Origin: Streptomyces sp. MA5143a
GTDB lineage: Bacteria; Actinomycetota; Actinomycetes; Streptomycetales; Streptomycetaceae
Direction of reading: 5' to 3'
Length of the DNA stretch: 64,000 nucleotides
Assembly (NCBI RefSeq): GCF_900290235.1
Contig: NZ_OLMK01000063.1
Span: forward strand, 62,001 to 126,000
In this document: positions 25,825 to 35,900 of the stretch, one piece after another
Position numbering within the stretch: position 1 is the stretch's first letter
How the letters are laid out: every line of letters begins with the position of its first letter
Program-made: the position numbers and the translations under genes
The notes under the pieces: model-generated
Database searches by the model: none
Told to the model about the DNA's origin: nothing
The model's input: the letters and a program-made list of their open reading frames with translations, nothing else

Positions 25825-26208
25825 ATGAACCTCGCCCTCTGGATCGGTGCGGGACTGCTGGCCGCGGTGGCGCTGACCGGCGGTGTGACGAAGACGTTCG
25901 TGCCGAGGGAGAAGCTGGCCGGGGCGCCGGGCGGGGGATGGACCGCGGGGATCGAGCCGGGCCTCATCAAGGCCCTCGGCGTGCTGGAACTCCTGGCCGC
26001 CCTCGGCCTGCTCCTGCCCGCCGCACTCGGGGTCGCGCCGGTTGTGGTGCCGGTGACGGCCGTGTGCTGGGTGCTGCTGATGATCGGCGCGATGATCACC
26101 CACGGCCGACTCGGCGAGTTCCGGTTCGTGGCGCTGAACGTCGTCTATCTCGCACTCGCGGCCTTCATCGCCTGGGGCAGGTTCGGTCCGGAGGCGTTCA
26201 CCGTCTGA
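25825..26208 (+). CDS. DoxX-like small membrane protein
   Basis: 127 residues from ATG 25825, behind ACAGGAG. There are four hydrophobic helices (LALWIGAGLLAAVALTGGVTK; GLIKALGVLELLAALGLLLP; VVVPVTAVCWVLLMIGAMITH; VALNVVYLALAAFIAW) with the DoxX-like features G-xK at the end of helix 1 and the GVLELLAALGLLLP helix. Function is unclear; members are often redox-linked. It appears monocistronic. Confidence 0.87.
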   Translation: MNLALWIGAGLLAAVALTGGVTKTFVPREKLAGAPGGGWTAGIEPGLIKALGVLELLAALGLLLPAALGVAPVVVPVTAVCWVLLMIGAMITHGRLGEFRFVALNVVYLALAAFIAWGRFGPEAFTV

Positions 26209-26260
26209 CCTGGCGGAAAACGGTGGTTTACGCGGGGGCGGGGCTCTAGGGTCCTCGCTT

Positions 26261-26902
26261 GTGACTGGACTCCCCTCGCATCTCAGTACGACAGCGGCCG
26301 CGTACGACGACATCGCCGTCCTCTACGCCCAACTGGCCAGGGACGAGTTCGACTCCCTGCCGCTGGACCGGGCGATGCTCGCCGCGTTCGCCGACTCCGT
26401 GCGGGCCGTCGACGGCGGGCCGGTCGCCGAGCTGGGGTGCGGCCCCGGCCGTGTGACGGCGTATCTGCGGGACCTCGGGCTCGACGTCCTCGGGATCGAT
26501 CTGTCGCCGGTGATGATCAGGCTGGCCAGGGAGTCCTACCCCGACCTGCGGTTCGAGGTCGGCTCCATGCACGCGCTCGACCTGGCCGACGACGAGCTGG
26601 ACGGCATCGTCTCCTGGTACTCGGTGATCCACGCCCCGCCGCGCGACGTGTCCTCGTACGTCGCGGAGTTCCGCCGCGTCCTCGCGCCCGGCGGCCACCT
26701 CGTGCTCGGCTTCTTCGAGTCGGAGGGCGGGCCGGTCACCGAGTTCGACCACAAGGTGACGACGGCCTACCGCTGGCCGATCGACGAACTCGCGTCGTTG
26801 ACCGCCGAGTTCGGCTTCACCGAGATCGGCCGCATGCTCCGCGAACCCCGTGAGGGGGAGCGGTTCCGGCGGGGACACCTGCTGATGCGCCTGGAGAAGT
26901 AG
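26261..26902 (+). CDS. class I SAM-dependent methyltransferase
   Basis: 213 residues from GTG 26261. It has AYDDIAVLYAQLARDEFDSLPLDRAM at the N-terminus, motif I VAELGCGPGRVTAYL, post-I GIDLSPVMIRLARE, motif III-like DGIVSWYSVIHAPPRD and LAPGGHLVLGFFE. It is a typical small-molecule methyltransferase; the substrate is unknown. It converges on the symporter gene with 76 bp between stops. Confidence 0.92.
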   Translation: MTGLPSHLSTTAAAYDDIAVLYAQLARDEFDSLPLDRAMLAAFADSVRAVDGGPVAELGCGPGRVTAYLRDLGLDVLGIDLSPVMIRLARESYPDLRFEVGSMHALDLADDELDGIVSWYSVIHAPPRDVSSYVAEFRRVLAPGGHLVLGFFESEGGPVTEFDHKVTTAYRWPIDELASLTAEFGFTEIGRMLREPREGERFRRGHLLMRLEK

Positions 26903-26978
26903 CCCGCCGCACGCCGCAGGGCCGACCCCGGGCTCTCCTGCCCGGAGCGGCCTTGCGCCGCACACTGGGCGCGTCGTC

Positions 26979-28580
26979 CTAGACCCCCGTCGGGCTGGCC
27001 GCGTCCTTCCCCGAACCCGGCCCCGGCCCCGGGGCCGGGACCGCCGCCGCGGCTCCCGCGCCGCCTCGGCCGTCGCCGTCGCCGTCGCCGTCCGTGTTGA
27101 TCATCTCGATGATGGCGAGCCGCTCCGGGGTGTCCTCCGGCTTGATGAAGCCGATGACGATGTACAGCACCAGCGACACCGCCAGTGGGATGGACACCTG
27201 GTACTGGAGCGGGACGCCGCCTTCGACGTTCCAGTGGATCGGGTAGTTCACCAGCCAGAAGGCGAACAGCCCGCAAGCCCAGCTGGTGAGCGCGGCCGTA
27301 GGGCCGGAGCGGCGGAACGGCCGCAGCAGGCCCAGCATCATCGGGATGGCCATCGGCCCCATCAACCCGGCGACCCACTTGATGACGACGGTGATGATGT
27401 CCTTGAACGCGGGGGAGTTGACCTGTGTGGCCGCCGCCATGGACAGACCGAGGAACACGACGGTCGTGATCCGGGCGACCCGCAGCCCCTGCCCCTCGCT
27501 CCAGGCCCGCGCCCGGCGCCAGATCACCGGCGCGCAGTCGCGGGTGAAGACGGCGGCGATGGCGTTGGCGTCGGAGGAGCACATCGCCATGGTGTGGGAG
27601 AAGAAGCCGACGATGACGAGACCCAGCAGCCCGTGCGGCAGCAGCTGTTCGGTCATCAGGGCGTAGGTGTCGGAGCCGTCGCCCTTCTCCGAGGTGACGA
27701 GCAGCGGCGACATCCACATGGGGAAGAACAGCACCAGCGGCCAGACCAGCCACAGGATCGCCGACAGCCGGGCGGAGCGCTCGGCCTCGTACGGGGTGGC
27801 GGTGGCCATGTAGCGCTGGGCCTGGTTGAGCATGCCGCCGTTGTACTCGAACAGCTTGATGAAGAGGAACGCGAGGAGGAAGACGGTGCCGTACGGGCCG
27901 ACGAGGGGTTCCGCGTGCCCCTTCAGCTCGGGGCGGTCCCAGACGCCGAAGAAGCCGCCGTAGTCGTCCAGTTGCACGAGGACGGCCACGAACATCGCGA
28001 TGCCGGCCAGCAACTGGATGACGAACTGCCCGAGTTCGGTGAGCGCGTCCGCCCACAGGCCGCCGATGGTGCAGTACACGGCGGTGATGCTGCCGGTGAT
28101 GAGGATGCCCTGGTTCAGGGAGACCCCGGTGAAGACGGACAGCAGGGTCGCGATCGCGGCCCACTTCGCGCCGACGTCCACGATCTTCAGCAGCATGCCG
28201 GACCAGGCCAGCGCCTGCTGGGTCCCGAGGTTGTAGCGGTTCTTCAGATACTCCAGCGGTGACGCCACATGGAGGCGGGACCGCAGCCGGTTGATGCGGG
28301 GCGCGAACAGCTTGGAGCCGATGGCGATACCGAGGGCGATCGGGAAGGACCACGTCACGAACGAGGTCACGCCCCAGGTGTACGCGATTCCGGCGTACCC
28401 GGTGAACATCACCGCGCTGTAGCCGGACATGTGGTGCGAGATGCCGGACAACCACCAGGGCATCCTGCCGCCGGCGGTGAAGAAGTCGCTGACGTTGTCC
28501 ACTCGCTTGTGCGACCAGACGCCGATCGCGACCATCACACCGAAGTAGCCGATGAGCACGGCCCAGTCGAGACTGTTCAT
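26979..28580 (-). CDS. sodium:solute symporter family protein
   Basis: 533 residues with about 13 hydrophobic segments, beginning MNSLDWAVLIGYFGVMVAIGVWS. SSS-family features include DFFTAGGRMPWWLSGISHHMSGYSAVMFTGYAG in TM2-3, SPLEYLKNRYN after TM4, and FSHTMAMCSSDANAIAAVFTRD. Inner-membrane Na+-coupled uptake is expected; the solute (sugar or acid) is unknown. The hydrophilic C-terminus is Gly/Pro-rich with a short DGDGDGDG run. Tandem 16-bp repeats lie just upstream of its start. Confidence 0.93.
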   Translation of the reverse strand: MNSLDWAVLIGYFGVMVAIGVWSHKRVDNVSDFFTAGGRMPWWLSGISHHMSGYSAVMFTGYAGIAYTWGVTSFVTWSFPIALGIAIGSKLFAPRINRLRSRLHVASPLEYLKNRYNLGTQQALAWSGMLLKIVDVGAKWAAIATLLSVFTGVSLNQGILITGSITAVYCTIGGLWADALTELGQFVIQLLAGIAMFVAVLVQLDDYGGFFGVWDRPELKGHAEPLVGPYGTVFLLAFLFIKLFEYNGGMLNQAQRYMATATPYEAERSARLSAILWLVWPLVLFFPMWMSPLLVTSEKGDGSDTYALMTEQLLPHGLLGLVIVGFFSHTMAMCSSDANAIAAVFTRDCAPVIWRRARAWSEGQGLRVARITTVVFLGLSMAAATQVNSPAFKDIITVVIKWVAGLMGPMAIPMMLGLLRPFRRSGPTAALTSWACGLFAFWLVNYPIHWNVEGGVPLQYQVSIPLAVSLVLYIVIGFIKPEDTPERLAIIEMINTDGDGDGDGRGGAGAAAAVPAPGPGPGSGKDAASPTGV

Positions 28581-28607
28581 GGGCCCCCTTCCAGGGTCCG
28601 CCGCCAG

Positions 28608-28639
28608 GGTCAGGCATGTGAACGGTCAGGCATGTGAAC
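28608..28639. repeat. tandem 16-bp direct repeat in the symporter leader
   Basis: GGTCAGGCATGTGAAC occurs at 28608-28623 and again, identically, at 28624-28639, 28-59 bp upstream of the symporter ATG. The TGAAC end is also found in the near-palindrome at 28717-28732, which suggests operator half-sites. Confidence 0.7.
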
Positions 28640-28716
28640 TCTGGGTGGGGTGACATGCCCGCGGCAAGGAAGGGGTAGGTCAAGAGAGGGCAAAAGAGTT
28701 CTGCGCGATGACCCTG

Positions 28717-28732
28717 GTTCATGTACGTGAAC
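28717..28732. promoter_or_regulatory. near-palindrome GTTCATGTACGTGAAC
   Basis: 16 bp with GTTCA/TGAAC arms, upstream of the symporter and sharing TGAAC with the tandem repeat. A likely regulator-binding site, by inference only. Confidence 0.4.
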
Positions 28733-28783
28733 AACTGATTGGCTGAAAACGATCAGCTCAAGCCATCGGGCCCGCCCCCGGGT

Positions 28784-29578
28784 TCAGCGCATCAGCTCCC
28801 CGGCGTTGACCAGCAGCGACTGACCGGTGATCGCCCGCGCCCGGTCGGAGGCCAGGAAGACCGCCGCGTCCGCGACATCCCCGTCCGTGGCCAGCTCGGG
28901 CAGCGCCATCCGCTCGGTGAGCCGCGCCAGCACCTGCTCCTCGGGAACCCCCTCGCCGTGCGCCGTGAACCGGACGTACGCCTCCACCGGCGGCCCCCAC
29001 ATCCACCCCGGAAGCACCGTGTTCACCCGTATCCGGTGGGGGCCCAACTCCCGGGCCAGCGAGTACATCGCGCTCGTCAGCGCGCCCTTGGAGGCCGCGT
29101 ACGCCGCCTGCCGCACCTGTGAGGGCGCGGCGACCGACGACTGCGTCCCGATGATGACGACGGACCCGCCGCCCGCCTCCTTCAGGGCCGACAGACAGGC
29201 CCGCGTCATCCGCAGCGTGCCCAGCAGGTTCACGTCGAGGACCGCCTGCCAGGTCGCGAAGTCGGCGTCCTCCAGGCCCCCGAAGCAGCTGTCCCAGGCC
29301 GCCACGTGCACCACGGCGTGCACGCCCCCGAACCGCTCCCGCGCCAGCGCCGCGAGCGCCTCGCACTGCGCCTCGTCGGTGATGTCCGTGGCCCGGTACG
29401 CCGTGTGCGCGCCGGCCGGGTCCAGCTCCGCCGCGGCCTTGGCGAGGTGCGCCTCCGTACGCGCCCCCAGCACAGCGTTCCCGCCGTCCCGCACGACCGC
29501 GGCGGCCACCCGCCGGCCGAGTCCCGCTCCGACGCCCGACACGACGACGGTCTTGCCGTTCAGCAGGGGCGGGGTCAT
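28784..29578 (-). CDS. SDR family oxidoreductase
   Basis: 264 residues from ATG 29578, with GGAGGTAG upstream; the 26 codons before it are excluded. The Rossmann motif is VVVSGVGAGLGRRVAAA (a GxxxGxG variant), with the catalytic Ser in IIGTQSSVA and YAASK as Tyr-x-x-x-Lys, and the C-terminal VNAGELM. An NAD(P)-dependent alcohol/ketone oxidoreductase of unknown substrate. It is divergent from the truncated gene at 29659, a pairing that may reflect a former catabolic unit. Confidence 0.92.
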   Translation of the reverse strand: MTPPLLNGKTVVVSGVGAGLGRRVAAAVVRDGGNAVLGARTEAHLAKAAAELDPAGAHTAYRATDITDEAQCEALAALARERFGGVHAVVHVAAWDSCFGGLEDADFATWQAVLDVNLLGTLRMTRACLSALKEAGGGSVVIIGTQSSVAAPSQVRQAAYAASKGALTSAMYSLARELGPHRIRVNTVLPGWMWGPPVEAYVRFTAHGEGVPEEQVLARLTERMALPELATDGDVADAAVFLASDRARAITGQSLLVNAGELMR

Positions 29579-29658
29579 CGCTACCTCCAGGGGCTGGCGC
29601 TCTATCTGACGGGGCGTCAGAGTATGGGCGACCGGTGGAGGAAGGAAGGGAAGCATCC

Positions 29659-29838
29659 ATGTCGGACGACACCCGAAGCGCCACCTACGCCGAGCTGGCC
29701 GCCGTCGGCCCGTACGGCGTCCGTCCCGGCCACGCCCTGATCACGATGGTCGAGCCGCGTCCGGGCCGCGGGGTCTACGGGCGCGGACGGCTCCGGACGG
29801 CAAAGCGTCGAGCAGTAAGCCAAAAAAGCATCCGTTGA
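29659..29838 (+). pseudogene. truncated N-terminus of a conserved hypothetical gene (accessory-region boundary)
   Basis: ATG 29659 follows GAAGGAAGGGAAGC. The first 36 or so residues (SDDTRSATYAELAAVGPYGV then RPGHALITMVEPRPG) look like the start of a conserved Streptomyces protein of roughly 200-270 residues that I recall lying beside SDR genes. After MVEPRPG the sequence turns into unrelated Arg-rich residues and stops at 29836-29838. I infer that DNA was inserted or deleted at about 29766-29800, marking the left edge of the accessory region. Confidence 0.55.
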
Positions 29839-29848
29839 CGATGTCAAC
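29834..29848. promoter_or_regulatory. perfect inverted repeat GTTGAC-GAT-GTCAAC, candidate operator
   Basis: Two perfect 6-bp arms with a 3-bp spacer, 152 bp before the kinase-helicase start. The reverse complement (TGTTGACATCGTCAACG) matches 16 of 17 bases of the site at 62505-62521 in front of the SMC-like ATPase gene. TTGACG may also serve as a -35 element. Confidence 0.6.
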
Positions 29849-29999
29849 ACGCCAATGCTCTACCCAAGAGGGATCAACTCGTGTACGGTAACGGCTGCCT
29901 CACTGTCCGTTCTGACACCATGGGCCGTGCGGCAGTAGATGAGGGGGCGCGCTCCGTTGCGGAACCGGGAGAGCGCGGGCAGTAGGCAGAGGAGCGGCA

Positions 30000-32900
30000 G
30001 TGAGCCAGGAGCTCGTCGACGGCAGATTCCGTATCGGGCGCGTCATCGGCCGGGGCAACATGGGGGAGGTCCACCGGGCCCAGGACCTGCACGCTCCCGA
30101 GGGCTCGCCCGAGCGTACCGTCGCCGTGAAGACGATCCTGCGTCGGCGCACGGGAGGCCGGATCGACACCGGCGGCGACACCAAGGCCGTGGAGCGCTTC
30201 GCCCGCGAAGTGAACATCATGCGCCAGCTGGATCATCACCCCAACATCACCAGGCTCGTCGCCGGCGGCATCGCCGCGGACTGCGACGATCTGCCGTATC
30301 TCGCCATGGAGTACCTGGACGGTGATTCGCTGCGCGACCTCATCGAGGAGGAGCCGCAGCTCCCGGTGGCCTGGGTCGCCGCCATCGGTGCCCAGATCGC
30401 CGCCGGTCTCGCGGCCGCGCACGCGAAGGGCGTGGTCCACCGGGATCTGAAGCCCGCCAACGTCATGCTCACGCGGGGCGGCACGGTCAAGGTGCTCGAC
30501 TTCGGCATGGGCAGCATCGTCGACGACCCGGACCAGACCCGTCTGACCAGCACGGGCGTCAGCGTGGGCACCGCCCGCTACATGGCGCCGGAGCAGTGCC
30601 AGGCCAAGCAGGTGACCCAGGCCGCCGACCTGTACGCGCTGGGCTGCGTGCTGTACGAGATGCTCGTCGGCGTCCCCCCGTTCACGAGCGAGTCGGCGTA
30701 CGAGCTCGCTGAGCGGCATGTCCACCAGGAGCCCAGCCCCGTCCGCGCGATCCGCGCCGAGGTCCCCGCCGAGCTCGCCCGGCTCGTGGACCGCCTGCTG
30801 GCCAAGGACCCGGCGAACCGCCCCGCCGACGCCGTGACCGTACGGGACGCCCTGCTCCCGCTCGCCGTCCCGGCGGACGACACCTGCCTCGTCCCCGTGT
30901 GGAGTGAGCGGGACCCGACGCTCCCCCTGCGTGAGGCCGCCCCCGCCCCGGCGACCGCCCTGCCGCAGCAACCTGCCCCCGTGACCGGCTCCAGTGCCGG
31001 CATGGACGTCTTCGGTGTCCACCAGGCCCTGATCCGCGACTACCGCTCCTTCACCGAGGGCGGCACCGTCATCCGCGACGAGCGTGTCAAGGCCTACGTC
31101 GAGAAGGACCTCGACGACAAGTCCCAGTGGCCGAACCCCTGGCTGTCGCTCAATCCGTTCTTCCAGGGCGGCGGCACGGTGGTCGAGCTCGCCCAGCAGA
31201 AGGTGCTGCACCCCGAGTGTGCCCGCATCTTCCAGGCGAAGAAGACCGAGGGGGGCACCGTCTGCGACGGCCGACCGCTGCTCCTGCACCGTCACCAGCG
31301 CGACGCGATCGACGCGGCCGCGTCCGGGGCGTCGTACGTCCTGACGACCGGGACCGGCTCCGGCAAGTCGCTGTCCTACATCGTCCCCATCGTCGACAAG
31401 GTGCTGCGCGAGCGCGACGAGGAGGGCCCGAACGCCCCGAAGCGGGTGCGGGCGATCATCGTCTATCCGATGAACGCGCTCGCCAACAGCCAGCTGCGGG
31501 AGCTGGAGAAGTACCTGCGCGACGGCTACGGCGCGGGGCGCGAGCCGGTCACCTTCGCCCGCTACACGGGCCAAGAGGACGACGAGAGGCGCAAGGAGAT
31601 CCGCGACAACCCGCCGGACATCCTGCTCACCAACTACGTGATGCTGGAACTGATGCTGACCCGCCCGGCCGACCGGGCGAGCCTCATCAAGATGGCGCGG
31701 GGTCTTGAGTTCCTCGTCTTCGACGAACTGCACACCTACCGTGGCCGCCAGGGCGCCGACGTCGCCCTGCTGATCCGCCGGGTCCGCGAGGCCTGCCAGG
31801 CGGATAACCTGCAGTGCATCGGTACGTCGGCCACCATGTCGACGGAGGGCACGCTGGCGGACCAGCGGGAGGTCGTCGCCGGTGTGGCGAGCACCCTGTT
31901 CGGCACGAAGGTCCGCCCCGAGCACGTCATCGGCGAGACCCTGGTCCGCGCGACCGGCGAGGCCCCCGACACCGTACCGGCCGAGCGCCTCACCTCTCCC
32001 GCCCCTCGCGCCTACGACGACCTGGTGCGCGACCCGCTCGCCCGCTGGATCGAGGACCGCTTCGGCCTCGCCGAGGACGACGCCACCGGCCGCCTGGTGC
32101 GCCGGGCGCCGACCCAGATCGAGGTCGCGGCACGGGCGCTCCACGAGATGTCCGGCGTCGACGAGGAGCAGTGCGCGGAAGCGATCCGCGCCACCCTGGA
32201 GGCCGGCTCGCAGGCGCTCAACCCTCGCAACGAACGGCCGCTGTTCGCGTTCCGCCTGCACCAGTTCCTCTCCAAGGGCGACACCGTCTACGTCACATTG
32301 GAGGACAAATCCTCCCGCCACCTGACCCGCTCCTACCAGCTCGAACAGCCGGGCAGCGGCGGCAAGTCGCTGATCCCGCTGGCGTTCTGCCGGGAGTGCG
32401 GCCAGGAGTACCTGACGGTGTGGCGCACGGAGAAGGACGGTGAGGTCCGCTACGAGGCCCGCCGTGACACCTCGGCCACCGGCGGCAGGCAGGGCGACGG
32501 CTACCTCTACGTCGACCACGAGCGCGAGTGGCCGTCCAACGTGCAGTACGCGGTCGACGACCGCCGACTGCCCGAGTCCTGGCTGGAGCTGGACGACAAG
32601 GGCCAGGAGGTCGTCAAGCGTGCCTACCGCGACCGGGTGCCGAGGGCCGTCACCGTCGACCCGTTCGGCCGGGAGGGCCAGGGCGAGCTGAAGGCCGCGT
32701 TCGTCCCGTCGCCGTTCCTGTTCTGCCTGCACTGCGGGGTGGCGTACGAGCAGACGCGCGGGCGGGACTTCGCCAAGCTGGCGACCCTGGACCAGGAGGG
32801 CCGCTCCTCCGCGACCTCGCTGGTCTCGGCGTCGATCGTCCGCTCGCTGAAGTCGGTGCCCGAGGAGGCCCTCGACAAGAAGGCGCGCAAGCTTCTCACC

Positions 32901-35900
32901 TTCGTCGACAACCGGCAGGACGCCTCTCTCCAGGCCGGCCACTTCAACGACTTCGTGCAGATCACCCAGCTGCGCGGGGCCCTGTACCGGGCGGCCTTGG
33001 ACGCCGGCGACGACGGTCTGCACCACGAGGAGCTGGCCTCGGCGGTGACCAACGCCCTCGCCGTCTCGCCCGCCGACTACACCGGCGAGAGCGACCTGCC
33101 GCCATCGCTGGCCCGCAACGCGGCCCGCACACTGCGGGACGTGGTCGCCTTCCGGCTCTACCTGGACCTGGAGCGCGGCTGGCGCATCACCATGCCCAAC
33201 CTGGAACAGACCGGTCTGCTGGAGATCGACTACGAGGACCTGGGCTGGGTCGCCGACAAGCAGGACCGCTGGGAGGGCACTCACCAGGCGCTCAGGGACG
33301 CCGACCCGGCGCTGCGGGCGGAGGTCATGAAGGCGCTCCTGGACGAGATGCGCCGCTCCCTCGCCATCGACGTGTCGTACTTCCGTGACGACGCCTTCGA
33401 CTCCCTCCAGCGCGCGAGCGAGGAGCGGCTGGTCGACCCGTGGGTGCTCTCCGCCGCCGACAAGCCGCGGGTCGGCACCGCCTACCCACACCCGTCCCGG
33501 CCCGGCACGGACCGTTCGAGCCTGTTCCTGTCAGCACGCGGCAAGTACGGAAAGTATTTGCGGCGCACGGACCGCACCTTCCGCGACCTGGACCAGGACG
33601 ACCTCCAGCTGATCATCACCGAGCTGCTGAAGGTCCTCACCAAGGCGGGCCTGGTCAAGGAGGTGGAGGTCGCCCCGCAGCGCACCGGCCGCTACCGCCG
33701 GGCCTCGTCGACGACCACGACCGGCTACCGGGTGGCCGCCCAGTCGCTGGTGTGGCGCGCGGGCAGGGGCGAGGCGGGCGCGCACGACCCGCTGACCCGC
33801 ACCTACCAGAGCGGTGACGGGCCGCGCATCAACACGTTCTTCCTCAAGCTGTACCGGGAGACCGCCGACGCCCTGTCCGGTCTCTACGCCCGCGAGCACA
33901 CCGCTCAGGTGTCCCCGGAGGACCGCGAGGCCCGCGAAGAGGCTTTCCGTAAGGCGGAGCTGAAGCTTCTGTACTGCTCCCCGACGATGGAGCTGGGCGT
34001 CGACATCTCCGAGCTCAACGCGGTGATGATGCGCAACGTACCGCCCACGCCCGCCAACTACGCCCAGCGTTCCGGCCGCGCGGGCCGCAGCGGCCAGCCC
34101 GCGCTGGTCACGACGTACTGCGCGACGGGCAACAGCCACGACCAGTACTACTTCCGCCAGCCCTGGCGCATGGTGGCGGGCGCTGTCGCCCCACCCCGCC
34201 TGGACCTCGCCAACGAGGACCTGGTCCTCTCCCACCTCCAGGGCATCTGGATCGCCGAGGCCGGCCTGCGCCTCGGCCGCTCCATCCCCGACGTGCTCGA
34301 CGTGTCGTACCCGGATTCCGGGGACCGCCCGGACCCGGCCCTCCACCTCCTGCCCGACATCCGGGACGCAGCGCACGACGACGGCGCCCAGCGGCGCACG
34401 GTGAACGCGGCGCTGCGCGTCCTCGGCCCGCTGTTCCGGGACTTCGCGGACACCACGTGGTGGCACGACGACTGGATCGACGACAAGGTCCGCACGGTCG
34501 CCGAGCGCTTCGACCGCGCCTTCGACCGCTGGCGCAGCCTGTTCCGGGCCGCTCTGGACGACCAGTACGTCCAGAACAAGCGCCGCCTCGACTACAGCCT
34601 CACCGAGGGCGACCGCAACCGCGCCAACGCCCGCCGCCGCGAGGCCGAGACACAGCTGAACCTGCTGATGAACGAGAGCGTCGACAGCAAGTCGGTCCTC
34701 TCCGACTTCAACCCCTACCGCTACCTGGCCTCCGAGGGCTTCCTGCCCGGCTACAGCTTCCCGCGCCTGCCGCTCGCCGCGTACATCCCGACGATCGGCC
34801 GCCGCCGCGGCGACGGCGACTACCTCCAGCGCCCCCGCTTCCTCGCCATCCGCGAGTTCGGCCCCGGCGCCCTGATCTACCACGAGGGCGCCCGCTACCA
34901 GGTCACCCGCATCCAGCTGCCACCGGACTCCTCCGGCGAGCTGACCACGGGCGAGGCCCGCCGCTGCGCGAACTGCGGCTACCACCACGAGCCCAAGGAA
35001 CGCGAGGACCGCTGCGGCTTCTGCGACGAGACCCTGGGCGCCGCGACGTACGGCCTGCTGCACCTGCACACCGTGTACACCACCCGCCGCGAGCGGATCT
35101 CCTCAGACGAGGAGGAGCGGCGCCGGGCCGGTTTCCGGCTGGAGACCTCGTACCGCTTCCACGACCACGGCATCCGCAAGGGCCGCCTCAACGCGACGAT
35201 CGCCGACCCGGACGGGCAGATGGCGCAGATCGCCTACGGCGACTCCGCGACGGTCCGCATCACGAACACCGGCCGGGTGCGTGCCCGTACGGACGAGCCG
35301 CCGGGCTACTGGCTGGACCTGGCCGACGGCCGCTGGATGAACGACAAGGACGCGTCGGAGGCGTCCGGCGACTCCAGCGAGCTGCCGCTGGTGGACGCCG
35401 ACGGCAACGAGCGGCGCCGCAAGAAGCGGGTCATCCCGTTCGTCGAGGACCGCCGCAACATCCTCGTCGTCACCCTCGACGAGGCGCTGCCCGAACCGAT
35501 CGCGCTCACCCTGATGTACGCCCTGGAGCGCGGCATCGAGGCTGCCTTCGAGCTGGAGGACGCCGAGCTCTCCAGCGAACTTCTGCCGCCGGACGACGGC
35601 CCGCGGCGCCGCATCCTCTTCATGGAGGCGGCGGAGGGCGGCGCCGGCGTGCTGCGCCGCCTCCAGGCCGAGGACGACGCCCTAGCCAAGGCGGCAAGCC
35701 GCGCCCTGGAGATCTGCCACTTCTCCAAGGACGGCAAGGACAAGGGCGACGAGGCCCACCGCCCGGGACGAGCCTGCGCACTCGGCTGCTACGAGTGCCT
35801 CCTCACCTACGGCAACCAGCTCGACCACGCCCAGATCAACCGGCACACGGTGGCCGGGCTGCTGGTGCGCTTCGCGTCGGCGAGGGCGCGGCGGGAGTCG

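Noticed and set aside
29874..33491. 1205-codon minus-strand frame opposite the kinase-helicase
   Set aside because: Shadow of codon bias; the plus strand has all kinase and helicase motifs in order and a good ribosome site.
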